Positions 1 through 7,893 of a stretch of DNA of 30,069 nt are shown here, one piece after another. The notes beneath the pieces were generated by a model. It saw only the letters and a list, made by a program, of their open reading frames with translations, was not told the DNA's origin and did not search any database. Every line of letters begins with the position of its first letter. Positions within the stretch are counted from its first letter, which is position 1. A program made the position numbers and the translations under genes. Origin of the DNA: an uncultured Bacilli bacterium (lineage in GTDB: Bacteria > Bacillota_I > Bacilli_A > RF39 > UBA660); NCBI GenBank assembly GCA_934095965.1, contig CAKOKR010000017.1:1-30069 (forward strand), in the 5' to 3' direction.

Positions 1-20
1 CATTGCATTATCGGGTTTTT

Positions 21-39
21 TAAAGGACAAAATCCTTTA
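21..39 (+). other. Hairpin in the spacer just before 5S rRNA
   Basis: TAAAGGA (21-27) and TCCTTTA (33-39) form a perfect 7-bp stem with a CAAAA loop. No T-run follows, so it is more likely an rRNA precursor processing or spacing element than a terminator. The 23S gene itself is not in the window; positions 1-38 are presumed 23S-5S spacer. Confidence 0.45.
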
Positions 40-143
40 TTGGTGACGATAGCTTAGGTGGTACACCTCTTCCCATACCGAACAGAGAAGTTAAGACCTA
101 AAACGCCGAAAATAGTGTAATGCTAAGATAGGTAGTCGCCAAT
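39..143 (+). rRNA. rrf: 5S ribosomal RNA
   Basis: The 5S core is recognisable: the CCATACCGAACA-type segment in the middle (around 71-82) and GTTAAGACCT after it. The ends close as a terminal helix, 39-47 (ATTGGTGAC) pairing with 135-143 (GTCGCCAAT) with one G-T pair. At about 105 nt it is slightly short for a 5S, so the ends may be off by a few bases. A run of nine T follows at once and with the terminal helix probably acts as terminator. This is the last gene of an rRNA operon entering from the left. Confidence 0.9.
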
Positions 144-203
144 TTTTTTTTGCTTTAAAATATGTATTATGCATAATAATTATGTAAAATATTGTCATAA
201 TAC

Positions 204-232
204 TTGTATTAAATATAGATTTTATTTATAAT
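204..232 (+). promoter_or_regulatory. Sigma-A promoter of the tsaE-tsaB-rimI-tsaD operon
   Basis: TTGTAT at 204-209 and TATAAT at 227-232 are separated by exactly 17 bp, placing the start site near 239, just before the GGTG ribosome-binding site of tsaE. A 14-bp perfect palindrome (165-178) lies upstream. Confidence 0.75.
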
Positions 233-251
233 AGAAATAGGGTGATTAGAA

Positions 252-704
252 ATGGATTTTAGATATACATCAAGGTCAGTAAATGACACATTGAGAATAG
301 CTCAAGACTTAGAGAGCGAAAAGTTTCCAAATATGGTAATATGCCTATATGGAGAATTAGGAAGTGGTAAGACTGTTTTCACAAAAGGATTTGCTAGTGC
401 AATGGAAATTGATGAAACAATTACTAGTCCAACATTTAATATTATTAAAGAATATACTACCGGAGAACTACCATTATATCATATGGATGTGTACCGTTTG
501 AATGAGGATGATGACACGATTGGTATCAAGGATTACTTTAACAAAGGAGGAGTAACCATTATAGAATGGGCTGATGTTATAAAAAACAAACTTCCTGAAG
601 AAAGATTAGATATTAAATTTAAAGTAATAGATGAAGATACCAGAGTTTTAGTATTTATGCCTCATGGTGAAGAATACGAAGAAATATGTAGTGCGGTATT
701 ATAA
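252..704 (+). CDS. tsaE: tRNA t6A biosynthesis ATPase TsaE
   Basis: TsaE is the ATPase partner of the TsaB-TsaD complex that transfers threonylcarbamoyl to A37 of ANN-decoding tRNAs. The 150-residue protein has the family's usual length. It shows a Walker A motif GELGSGKT (about residues 34-41), the conserved TSPTF segment (about 58-62), the YHMDVYRL signature (about 76-83) and IIEWADV (about 103-109). The ATG at 252 has an upstream GGTG. The stop shares one base with the tsaB start, so the two are translationally coupled. First gene of a four-gene operon driven by the promoter at 204-232. Confidence 0.95.
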   Translation: MDFRYTSRSVNDTLRIAQDLESEKFPNMVICLYGELGSGKTVFTKGFASAMEIDETITSPTFNIIKEYTTGELPLYHMDVYRLNEDDDTIGIKDYFNKGGVTIIEWADVIKNKLPEERLDIKFKVIDEDTRVLVFMPHGEEYEEICSAVL

Positions 705-1267
705 TGAAAACATTATTTATTGATACACATCTATCTGACATAATAGTAATTCTTTATGAAAATGAAAAAGTTGTTGATAAAAAAGAAGTTATTAACAAAA
801 AAAACAATAGTGAATTTATGTTTCCAGCAATAGTGGAAGTAATTGATAATCAAAAACTAGATGAAATTATAGTAGTAAACGGACCGGGATCATTTACGGG
901 AGTACGTCTTGGAGTAACAATTGCTAAAACTTTAGCCTATACACTAAATATTCCAATTAAAACAATAACATCTTTAGAAGTAGCTGCATTAGGTTCTAAA
1001 AGTAAAAATATTGCACTTTCAGATGGAAATGGTTATTATATAGCAGAATACGACGATAATTTAAAACCTAAAAAAGAATACATATATTTAAATAATGAAG
1101 ATTATCATAATATAAATAATAATGTATCTTATAATGAAACATATGCTATAGATTCACAAGCAATATATGACTATATGGAAAATAAAGAAGCAACTAATGC
1201 TCACGGAGTAAATCCAATATATATAAAGAAAATAGGTGTTGAACTTGATAAGAAGAGCAACAATTAA
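704..1267 (+). CDS. tsaB: tRNA t6A biosynthesis protein TsaB (short form)
   Basis: TsaB is the inactive ASKHA-fold paralogue that scaffolds TsaD and TsaE in t6A synthesis. The signature VNGPGSFTGVRLGVTIAKTL is present (residues about 58-77), followed by a KTITSLEV segment typical of the family. At 187 residues it is shorter than the usual 210-240; the missing part is C-terminal. The reading frame is clean and the gene ends naturally inside the start region of rimI. It lies between tsaE and rimI as in many Firmicutes, which makes the assignment secure. Confidence 0.92.
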   Translation: MKTLFIDTHLSDIIVILYENEKVVDKKEVINKKNNSEFMFPAIVEVIDNQKLDEIIVVNGPGSFTGVRLGVTIAKTLAYTLNIPIKTITSLEVAALGSKSKNIALSDGNGYYIAEYDDNLKPKKEYIYLNNEDYHNINNNVSYNETYAIDSQAIYDYMENKEATNAHGVNPIYIKKIGVELDKKSNN

Positions 1268-1661
1268 TGATATACCTAAAATAAATATTCTTGGCAACGA
1301 ATTGCATAATAACTTTGAAAAATTATTTCATATTGAAACTGAGATAGATAATAAAGATGCAATTGTATTAGTTGCTGAAGAAGATAATAACATATTAGGT
1401 TATCTATATGCTTTAATATTTCCAGATAATATTGATTTAATAAGCATTGTAGTAGATAAAAACATGCGTTGTCAACATATAGGAACCAAGTTATTAGAAA
1501 AATTAATGGATTATAAAGAGAATTTAACTATAACACTTGAGGTATCAAAAAAAAATATACCAGCGATAGAATTATATACTAAAAACAATTTTAAAGAAGT
1601 ATATGTAAGAAAAAATTATTATAAAGATAGTGATGCCATTATAATGAAATGGGGGAAATAA
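1245..1661 (+). CDS. rimI: GNAT N-acetyltransferase, RimI-like
   Basis: GNAT-fold acetyltransferase, by context RimI, which acetylates the N-terminus of ribosomal protein S18. The start is chosen as TTG 1245 because AGGTG (1234-1238) sits 6 bases upstream and the protein then begins MIRRATINDI, a typical RimI opening; in-frame GTG 1236 and TTG 1239 lack a properly spaced site. Motif A for acetyl-CoA appears as VVDKNMRCQHIGTKLLEKLM, and the C-terminal ELYTKNNFKEVYVRKNYY segment matches the family. It overlaps tsaB by 23 bases. The exact protein target is inferred from synteny, not visible in sequence. Confidence 0.88.
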   Translation: MIRRATINDIPKINILGNELHNNFEKLFHIETEIDNKDAIVLVAEEDNNILGYLYALIFPDNIDLISIVVDKNMRCQHIGTKLLEKLMDYKENLTITLEVSKKNIPAIELYTKNNFKEVYVRKNYYKDSDAIIMKWGK

Positions 1662-1662
1662 A

Positions 1663-2667
1663 ATGAAAGATATCTATATTTTAGCTATTGAATCGTCATG
1701 TGACGAAACAAGTATAGCAATTGTAAAAAATGGTTGTGAAGTTGTTGCAATTACAATATTAACTCAAATGTATACTCATGCAAACTTTGGCGGGGTAGTA
1801 CCAGAAATAGCATCAAGAATGCATACCGAAAATATTACAATGGTACTTGAAGAAACACTAAAAAAAGCAAATATGAGTGTATCAGACGTTGATGCAATTG
1901 CCGTAACTCAAAAACCAGGATTATTAGGTTCTCTATTAGTTGGAATTGAGTTTGCAAAAGTATTAAGTTACGTTTACAAGAAACCTTTAATTGCCGTAAA
2001 TCATTTAATAGGTCACATATATGCAAATGCCATAAATAACAAATTAGAGTTTCCATTAATAGCATTAGTCGTAAGTGGCGGACACACAGAACTAGTAGTT
2101 ATGAAAAATGATTATGATTTTGAATTTTTAGGTGGTACATTAGATGATGCAATTGGTGAGGCATATGATAAGGTAGCAAGAATATTAAATATTCCATATC
2201 CAGGAGGTCCAGGTATTGAAAAAAAAGCCTTAGAAGGCAAAGTTACTTATGATTTTCCGAGACCAGTTATGGACAATACATATAATTTTAGTTACAGTGG
2301 ATTAAAAAGTAGAATAATAAACATTGTCCATAATGAAAAACAAAGAGGCAACGAAATCCGTGAAGCAGATTTAGCAGCAAGCTTTCAATATGTTGCAATA
2401 GATGAACTAGCACGTAAAACAGATTTAGCATTAAAAAATACTGGTATAAAAAATGTTATAGTAGCTGGTGGAGTATCTGCTAATAAATATTTAAGACAAG
2501 AAATAGCTAAAGTAGCTAAAAATAACAATGCAAAACTTACAATTCCAGAATTTATATATTGTACAGATAATGCAGCAATGATAGGAGCTGCAGCATATCC
2601 ATTATATTTAAAACAAGAATTTGTTGATTATTCTCTAAATGGAGAATCACAAGCTGATGTTTGTTAA
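1663..2667 (+). CDS. tsaD: tRNA N6-adenosine threonylcarbamoyltransferase TsaD
   Basis: Catalytic subunit for t6A37 synthesis on tRNA. The 334-residue protein shows the N-terminal AIESSCDETSIAIV, the GGVVPEIASRMH block, the metal-binding HLIGHIYAN (His-x-x-x-His), VSGGHTEL and the C-terminal VAGGVSANKYLR motif. Its length is normal and no key residue is missing. ATG 1663 follows rimI by one base with GGGGGAAAT as ribosome-binding region. Last gene of the t6A operon. No terminator is visible after it; the ssrA promoter begins two bases past the stop. Confidence 0.97.
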   Translation: MKDIYILAIESSCDETSIAIVKNGCEVVAITILTQMYTHANFGGVVPEIASRMHTENITMVLEETLKKANMSVSDVDAIAVTQKPGLLGSLLVGIEFAKVLSYVYKKPLIAVNHLIGHIYANAINNKLEFPLIALVVSGGHTELVVMKNDYDFEFLGGTLDDAIGEAYDKVARILNIPYPGGPGIEKKALEGKVTYDFPRPVMDNTYNFSYSGLKSRIINIVHNEKQRGNEIREADLAASFQYVAIDELARKTDLALKNTGIKNVIVAGGVSANKYLRQEIAKVAKNNNAKLTIPEFIYCTDNAAMIGAAAYPLYLKQEFVDYSLNGESQADVC

Positions 2668-2669
2668 AT

Positions 2670-2698
2670 TTGACATAATGCAAATTATTTGCTATAAT
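2670..2698 (+). promoter_or_regulatory. Consensus sigma-A promoter of ssrA
   Basis: TTGACA (2670-2675), a 17-bp spacer and TATAAT (2693-2698): both hexamers match the consensus exactly. The mature tmRNA 5' end lies 11 bases after the -10 box. This is the strongest-looking promoter in the window. Confidence 0.93.
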
Positions 2699-2708
2699 TA
2701 TGTCACAT

Positions 2709-3064
2709 GGGGAAGTTCCGGTTTCGACATGTATAACTAGGCATGACTGCAAGTGGTCGGCATACCTTAAGTGCAAAATTAAAATTAAATGACGAAGCTA
2801 ATTATAGTTTCGCTCCTGCTTTTGCCTAATAAAAGGTTAAGGGAGCACTTCTATTCAATTTCTCTTATAGGTTGAATTAGGGGTTTATAAATATAAGATA
2901 TAATATATTATTAGTTTAGGATAATATATAGAATTTTACTAAACTTACTAATTAATAGGTTGGTGTAGAGCCATTTTAATTAGGAAATTTAAATCTACCT
3001 AAACTTGTAGACGTTGTGATATAGAGTATATTGGACAGGAGTTCGATTCTCCTCTTCTCCACCA
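2709..3064 (+). ncRNA. ssrA: Transfer-messenger RNA (tmRNA)
   Basis: tmRNA rescues stalled ribosomes and tags the nascent chain for proteolysis. The 5' end GGGGAAG (2709-2715) pairs with CTTCTCC (3054-3060), followed by A and an encoded CCA (3062-3064). The 5' tRNA-like part contains GTTCCGGTTTCGACATG, and a T-arm with TTCGATT lies near the 3' end. The tag frame starts at GCA 2773 and ends at TAA 2827-2829, reading AKLKLNDEANYSFAPAFA. The alanine resume codon and the hydrophobic, Ala-ending tail fit a protease tag. Length is about 356 nt. It has its own promoter and terminator. Confidence 0.96.
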
Positions 3065-3075
3065 AATTGATATAT

Positions 3076-3110
3076 AACTCGTGCCAATAAGGGTATCGAG
3101 TTTTAATTTT
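3076..3110 (+). terminator. Rho-independent terminator of ssrA
   Basis: AACTCG (3076-3081) plus TGCC pairs with GGTA plus CGAGTT (3097-3102) around a short loop with one bulged T, followed by TTTTAATTTT. Confidence 0.75.
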
Positions 3111-3119
3111 GTCAAAAAA

Positions 3120-3148
3120 TTGACTTTCTAACTACATTATGGTAAAAT
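3120..3148 (+). promoter_or_regulatory. Promoter of the 3175-5591 gene group
   Basis: TTGACT (3120-3125), 17-bp spacer, TAAAAT (3143-3148). The implied start near 3155 lies downstream of an in-frame ATG at 3139, supporting the ATG at 3175 as the true start of the next gene. Confidence 0.7.
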
Positions 3149-3174
3149 ACCCAATACAAAAAGGAGTGAAAAAT

Positions 3175-4185
3175 ATGGAAAATAATCAATTATTAAAACA
3201 AAAATTAAAAAAATTAAAAGAGATGGTAACAATCATTACCACAAATACTAATGAATTTAAAACTGCACTTTTGTTAAGTGAATATTACACAAGTAGCAAA
3301 AAATTTGAAACTGCATATGCATCAGTAATTAGAAAAGCTAAAATAAATGAAGAATATCAAGAGTATGTTCCGTTAATTACACGCGTTGGTAAAATTATTT
3401 CAAAATATGAAGAAAATAAAATATTTGCAAGCATAAACTATTATTTAAATTTTCGATATTACTTTGAAAATTATGATTATTCAAAATTTGTTATTAAATA
3501 TTTTTTAGCAAGTTCAAAAATTGATTTACTAGACATATGCGAGGAAATAGGTATAAATGAAACAATATTTAATACTTGTCTAGCAGTAGTTAAAGAATTA
3601 GATCCAAACTTATATCAAGAATATGAAAATAAGGTATATCAAAATAAAATAAAAAGATACGAAATAACTAAAAGAAAAATAGAAAACTTATATAAATCTA
3701 TCAATGAATCAAAAGAAAATAATACTGAGTTTTCTAAATTTGAATTTTTAATAAACATGCCATTTGCTAAAAAAGAAAAAAGTAGACAATCTTTCTTTGA
3801 ACTTAAACAAGTTAATCCCAACATTAAAACAATTCCTTTAACTATATATGGAAAAATATTAGAATTTGCTCAAGCAGAAATGCCAGAAATGGTAAGTACT
3901 TTAAAAGAATACATGATGGAAAATGGTCTATATAGAATACCTGAATTCACTAAAAAAGAATTAAAAAAGACATATTTTCTAGATTCATATACAATTATAA
4001 ATGAACAAGGAGAAAATGTTACATTAACAAAGGAAAAGATTAATGCTATAATTGATTATATGGAAGAGATGAATTATCCATTTATCACAGAAATATTTAT
4101 TGAACTTCAAAAAAGATATGTTGATAACTCATTAACAATAGAAAATAATAACAATAAAAAGTTAGTTAAAACACTTATACCATAA
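3175..4185 (+). CDS. Protein of unknown function, 336 residues
   Basis: I do not recognise this protein. It is Lys/Glu/Asn-rich, mostly helical in appearance, with no signal peptide or membrane segment, so probably cytoplasmic. A basic leucine-rich stretch at residues 6-17 opens it. A segment around 115-150 (FLASSKIDLLDICEEIGINE) has the pattern of a helix-turn-helix, but this is weak. The start at ATG 3175 is supported by AAGGAGTG (3161-3168) at ideal spacing and by the promoter at 3120-3148. It leads a run of closely spaced genes reaching 5591. Confidence 0.75.
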   Translation: MENNQLLKQKLKKLKEMVTIITTNTNEFKTALLLSEYYTSSKKFETAYASVIRKAKINEEYQEYVPLITRVGKIISKYEENKIFASINYYLNFRYYFENYDYSKFVIKYFLASSKIDLLDICEEIGINETIFNTCLAVVKELDPNLYQEYENKVYQNKIKRYEITKRKIENLYKSINESKENNTEFSKFEFLINMPFAKKEKSRQSFFELKQVNPNIKTIPLTIYGKILEFAQAEMPEMVSTLKEYMMENGLYRIPEFTKKELKKTYFLDSYTIINEQGENVTLTKEKINAIIDYMEEMNYPFITEIFIELQKRYVDNSLTIENNNNKKLVKTLIP

Positions 4186-4194
4186 GGAGAAAAA

Positions 4195-4296
4195 ATGAAA
4201 TTAATTGTAACAAAGAAAAAAGAAGAAAATAACAATGACTTAGGTGTTACTTTAATAACCAAAAGGGAATATTTTGATGAATCTAACTATTTATAA
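4195..4296 (+). CDS. Possible 33-residue micro-protein or leader peptide
   Basis: ATG 4195 is preceded by AAGGAGA (4184-4190), a good ribosome-binding site at 4-base spacing. The frame encodes MKLIVTKKKEENNNDLGVTL and a further 13 residues ending in ESNYL, then TAA at 4294-4296. The next gene starts inside it at ATG 4277, in another frame. It could be a real small protein or a device that couples translation of the DUF4186 gene to the upstream gene. No family is recognised. Confidence 0.5.
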   Translation: MKLIVTKKKEENNNDLGVTLITKREYFDESNYL

Positions 4297-4645
4297 CAAT
4301 GTAATAAGTAAACTTCAAAAATCGAAATTTAGATCATCATTTAAATTAAAACAAAAGGACATAGAATACATTAACGAAAAAGGAATGTCTACGATAAAAA
4401 AGCATGCTGTAGATTTTATAAATCAAAAATTAGCACCGGCAATTCCTGAAAATGATGGAAAACAAACCCCAATGAAAAACCATCCTGTATTTATAGCAAT
4501 GCATGCATGTGCTTGTTGTTGCAGAACATGTCTTTACAAGTGGCATAAAATACCCATGAATAAAGAACTAACCAAAGATGAAAAAAATTATATTTATGGT
4601 TTATTAATTTACTGGATTACTTTAGAATATAAAAAACATTTATAA
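4277..4645 (+). CDS. DUF4186 family protein
   Basis: A small cytoplasmic protein (122 residues) with the recognisable DUF4186 pattern: RSSFKLKQKDIEYI (19-32), KKHAVDFINQKLAPA (41-55), NDGKQTPM and NHPVF (59-72), then a Cys-rich HACACCCRTC run (76-85) and KWHKIP (88-93). The clustered cysteines plus histidine suggest a metal site. The family's function is unknown to me. ATG 4277 is preferred over TTG 4274 because AAAGGGA (4262-4268) sits 8 bases upstream. It overlaps the micro-ORF at 4195-4296. Confidence 0.85.
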   Translation: MNLTIYNNVISKLQKSKFRSSFKLKQKDIEYINEKGMSTIKKHAVDFINQKLAPAIPENDGKQTPMKNHPVFIAMHACACCCRTCLYKWHKIPMNKELTKDEKNYIYGLLIYWITLEYKKHL

Positions 4646-4658
4646 ACGGAGGATTTAT

Positions 4659-5591
4659 ATGAAAATATCTGATAAAATAAAACTTTATATCTATCAACAC
4701 AAAGAAAATAAAAGATATAAAAAGTTTAAAAACTGTACCTTACCATACCCATTTTTTGATGAAAAAAGATTAACTTTTGAATGGGTTACACATTCTAAAA
4801 AACAATATTATATTGAAAGAAGTCTTCTTTATGCAATCGAAGGTCTTGCAAGAACCGGAGTAATATATCATTACAAACAACAAAATATAAAACATTGTCA
4901 CAGTTTTGATGAAGTTATTAAAGCACTATATGACTATCCAGAAAGTTTTACAATTCCAGATGAATTTTTATCAGAATATAGCAACCAAGAATTACTCTTT
5001 TTAAATCAAGTTAAAAGCTATCTACATTTAATTGATTTAAAAGACTATACCGAAAGTAAAGAAATGGAAAATATAAACAAAAAATTTGACTATATCTATG
5101 ATAAAAAGCATAAAACTATTAAAGACAAATTATTCATGATGTCATACCATAAGAAATGTAAAAAACAAGAATATAAAGACAACATTAAAAGATATACAAA
5201 TAAAAAAGCTTCAGAGTATTTATCATATAATAAAATAAATGTAAGTAATGAAACCATAGCTAAATCTATTTTAAATGGGGAAAAAGACTATTTAGTAAAA
5301 GTTAAATATTCATTTTTAGAACCAAGTAAAAATAAAAAATGTTTAATAATATGTAATGAAACATTTTTTGGAGTCGTAGAAATTCAAAGTGAAGTAGTAA
5401 TAAAATTTAAAGATTTAAAAGAAGAAATGGTTAACTATAAATTATTAGATTTTAAAAGTTTTAAGGAATATAAGAATAATTTAAAACAAGAATTTAAAGA
5501 AGAAAGTAAAATATATAATGAAAAATTTACCGATGAATCCGAAATATATTATATAAAACTAAAGACAATAGAAACATTTACAAATTTTTAA
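4659..5591 (+). CDS. Unknown protein with possible C-terminal ASCH-like domain
   Basis: Hypothetical 310-residue protein, strongly basic, without signal peptide or membrane span. The N-terminal two thirds are unrecognised and rich in Lys/Tyr. From about residue 205 the pattern AKSILNGEKDYLVKVKY, a CLIICNETFFGVVEI strand pair and a following FKDLKEE helix resembles the ASCH/PUA-like fold, which binds RNA or nucleotides in known members; this is inference from pattern only. AACGGAGGA precedes ATG 4659. It follows DUF4186 by 13 bases and is probably the last gene of this transcript. Confidence 0.72.
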   Translation: MKISDKIKLYIYQHKENKRYKKFKNCTLPYPFFDEKRLTFEWVTHSKKQYYIERSLLYAIEGLARTGVIYHYKQQNIKHCHSFDEVIKALYDYPESFTIPDEFLSEYSNQELLFLNQVKSYLHLIDLKDYTESKEMENINKKFDYIYDKKHKTIKDKLFMMSYHKKCKKQEYKDNIKRYTNKKASEYLSYNKINVSNETIAKSILNGEKDYLVKVKYSFLEPSKNKKCLIICNETFFGVVEIQSEVVIKFKDLKEEMVNYKLLDFKSFKEYKNNLKQEFKEESKIYNEKFTDESEIYYIKLKTIETFTNF

Positions 5592-5667
5592 TTGTAAAAA
5601 ATGGTTTTCAAAGTAAGAAATTCATGTTATTATTATGTATAGAGACTTTAGATATGGAGTTGAAATT

Positions 5668-7245
5668 ATGAATAAACCATATGATTATTACAAACATTCT
5701 TTATTAAGTAGTTTTTCTGAATTACTTAGTCTTAATTATAAAAAAAATCCAGATAAAATAGCTTTTACTTTTAAAAAAGAAAAAGAACTTATTAACAAAA
5801 CATATAAAGATTTTTATAAAGATGTATCAAATGTAACAAACTATTTAACAAATGAATTTAATAATGAACACATAGCAATTATAGGTGAAAACTCATACAA
5901 TTATGTAGTATTATTTTTTAGTATTGTAATTAGTAACAATATCGCAGTATTAATAGATAAAGATTTAGATGAAGAAACTATAAAAAAATTATTAAAACAA
6001 AGTGATACCAAAGTTCTATATTATAGTGAAAACTATTGTGATTTAAAAAATGTCATAAATAAATATAAATCATATGAAATAAATAATTTATTAAATATTC
6101 CGAAGCTAAAGAAAAAAGAAACAAAGAAAAAAAATAAAGAATCAGTATTGTTTTTTACATCAGGTACAACTGGTGCTAATAAGTGTGTTATGTTAAGTGA
6201 AGAAAACATTTTAAGTGATATCTACGGAGCATGTAGCATATTTAAACCAAACGGAGATGTATTTTCATGTCTTCCATTTCATCATGCATTCGGTTTAATT
6301 ACAAGTATTTTAAAACCATTTTATTATAATGAAACTATATTTATTAACAATAGTTTAAAAAATTTATTAACAGATTTAAAACTGAGTAAACCAAATACAA
6401 TGTTTGTAGTACCAACATTTATAGAAACGTTTTATAAACAAATTTGGAAAAATGCTAAAAAAGAAAAAAGGATTCATATATTTAAAAGTATGATTAAAAC
6501 AAGTAATATGTTATTAAAAATAGGAATAGATATAAGAAAACAACTATTTAAATCAATTCGTAATAGTTTTGGTGGAAATATAGAATATATAATTTGTGGC
6601 GGAGCTTACTTAGATCAAAAATATATAACATTTTTTAGAAGTATTGGAATTAATATTTTAAACGGATATGGCATAACAGAATGTTCTCCGGTAGTAGCAG
6701 TAAACAGAAATAATTATTATCGCGATGGTTCAGTTGGTCAAATAGTAAAGGGGGCTGAAGTAAAAATCGAAGATAATGAAATCCTAGTAAAAGGAAAACT
6801 GGTAATGCTTGGATTCTACAAAGATAAAAAAGCCACAAATGAAGTATTAAAAGATGGATATTTTCATACCGGAGACTTTGGTTACTTAGATAAAGATAAT
6901 TTTTTGTTTATAACTGGAAGAAAGAAAAACTTAATAATTCTAAGTAACGGAGAAAACATTTCTCCGGAATTAATCGAAGAAGAACTTGCTCATGATGAAG
7001 GTGTAAATGAAGTAATTGTTTATGAAAATAATAATAAATTACTTGCTGAAATATATCCACAAGAAGAATATCTAGGTAACGAAACATATTTTGATAATTT
7101 AATTTATAAATATAATAGCAAAGTTCCAAAGAACCATCAAATTGCACTAGTTACACTAAGAAATAATGAGTTTCCAAAAAACAGTAATAAAAAAATATTA
7201 AGAAATAAATTTATGGAGGTAAAATATGGAAAAGGAAATAATTAA
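5668..7245 (+). CDS. AMP-dependent acyl ligase (acyl-CoA/acyl-ACP synthetase family)
   Basis: ANL-superfamily enzyme that activates a carboxylate as acyl-adenylate and passes it to a thiol, here probably the carrier protein encoded next. Visible motifs: FTSGTTGANK P-loop (163-172), NGYGITECSP (332-341), TGDFGYLD (401-408), GRKKNLI hinge (417-423) and a C-terminal NSNKKILRNKF containing the catalytic-lysine region. Length (525 residues) is normal. ATG 5668 with GGAG 8 bases upstream is chosen; the in-frame ATG at 5635 has no ribosome-binding site. The substrate is not evident: a fatty acid is likely from the acyltransferases downstream. First gene of a six-gene operon ending at 10513. Confidence 0.9.
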   Translation: MNKPYDYYKHSLLSSFSELLSLNYKKNPDKIAFTFKKEKELINKTYKDFYKDVSNVTNYLTNEFNNEHIAIIGENSYNYVVLFFSIVISNNIAVLIDKDLDEETIKKLLKQSDTKVLYYSENYCDLKNVINKYKSYEINNLLNIPKLKKKETKKKNKESVLFFTSGTTGANKCVMLSEENILSDIYGACSIFKPNGDVFSCLPFHHAFGLITSILKPFYYNETIFINNSLKNLLTDLKLSKPNTMFVVPTFIETFYKQIWKNAKKEKRIHIFKSMIKTSNMLLKIGIDIRKQLFKSIRNSFGGNIEYIICGGAYLDQKYITFFRSIGINILNGYGITECSPVVAVNRNNYYRDGSVGQIVKGAEVKIEDNEILVKGKLVMLGFYKDKKATNEVLKDGYFHTGDFGYLDKDNFLFITGRKKNLIILSNGENISPELIEEELAHDEGVNEVIVYENNNKLLAEIYPQEEYLGNETYFDNLIYKYNSKVPKNHQIALVTLRNNEFPKNSNKKILRNKFMEVKYGKGNN

Positions 7246-7450
7246 AATAATTTCAGAAGTATCTGAAGTACCAGTAAAAAAGATAAATTTAAAAACAAAT
7301 TTAATCGCAGATTTAGACCTTGAGTCTCTAGATATTGTAACACTTATATCAGAAATTGAAACTAAATATAATTTAGAAATACCTGATAAAGAAATCAAAA
7401 AGATTCAAACCGTCGAAGACATAGTCAATTACTTAAGTAAAAATGTATAA
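7226..7450 (+). CDS. Acyl carrier protein
   Basis: 74-residue carrier protein. The 4'-phosphopantetheine serine is Ser34 in ADLDLESLDIVTL, a variant of the usual DSL with Glu before Ser. The acidic helices and IETKYNLEIPDKEI segment are typical of ACPs. It overlaps the ligase end by 20 bases and the phosphopantetheinyl transferase start by 8, so the three are made together. This argues for a dedicated carrier rather than the fatty-acid-synthase AcpP, which normally lies with fab genes. ATG 7226 follows GGAGG. Confidence 0.92.
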   Translation: MEKEIIKIISEVSEVPVKKINLKTNLIADLDLESLDIVTLISEIETKYNLEIPDKEIKKIQTVEDIVNYLSKNV

Positions 7451-7892
7451 GTTATATATTGAAAAAAATATTTCATCAGATGAATTTTTAAAAAGAGTAT
7501 TAAAAAAAGAATACAACATAGATTCATTTACAATAGTAAAAAATGAATTTGGAAAACCATACATAAAAAATAATACTCTTTATTTTAGTGTAAGTCATGA
7601 TAAAGATATTTGCATAATTGCTATTTCTTCCAAAGAAATCGGCATAGATGTCGAATACTTAAATTATAATAGATCAGTTATCAACAAATATTTTTTTGAT
7701 ACTGAAAAAGAAATAATGGCAAAAAGTAATAATAAAAAATATGATTTTACTAAAATCTGGGTTAAAAAAGAAGCTTATCTAAAGATGAAAGGTACAGGCT
7801 TAAATTATGGTAAAGAGAATATTGATACAACAAAAATAAAAGCAGAAATAATAGATTACAAAGATTATTTAATAGCAGTATGCGAGGTGTAA
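7443..7892 (+). CDS. Sfp-type 4'-phosphopantetheinyl transferase
   Basis: Converts apo carrier protein to holo form using CoA; the neighbouring ACP is the obvious client. Motifs in order: FSVSH (48-52), GIDVE (67-71, Mg-binding Asp and Glu) and WVKKEAYLKMKG (106-117). At 149 residues it is short for Sfp (about 220), lacking part of the N-terminal half, but the catalytic motifs are complete. It could also serve as the cell's general carrier-protein activase. Overlaps the ACP gene by 8 bases. Confidence 0.9.
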   Translation: MYKLYIEKNISSDEFLKRVLKKEYNIDSFTIVKNEFGKPYIKNNTLYFSVSHDKDICIIAISSKEIGIDVEYLNYNRSVINKYFFDTEKEIMAKSNNKKYDFTKIWVKKEAYLKMKGTGLNYGKENIDTTKIKAEIIDYKDYLIAVCEV

Positions 7893-7893
7893 A

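Noticed and set aside
165..178. 14-bp perfect palindrome TATTATGCATAATA as an operator
   Set aside because: It is made of AT-rich sequence, lies far upstream of the -35 box and no regulator is linked to it, so chance is likely.
3139..3174. Upstream ATG start for the 336-residue protein
   Set aside because: It lies within the promoter and before the expected transcription start and has no ribosome-binding site.
7226..7450. Housekeeping AcpP of fatty acid synthesis
   Set aside because: No fab or plsX genes are near; overlap with the ligase and transferase genes favours a dedicated carrier, though this cannot be excluded.
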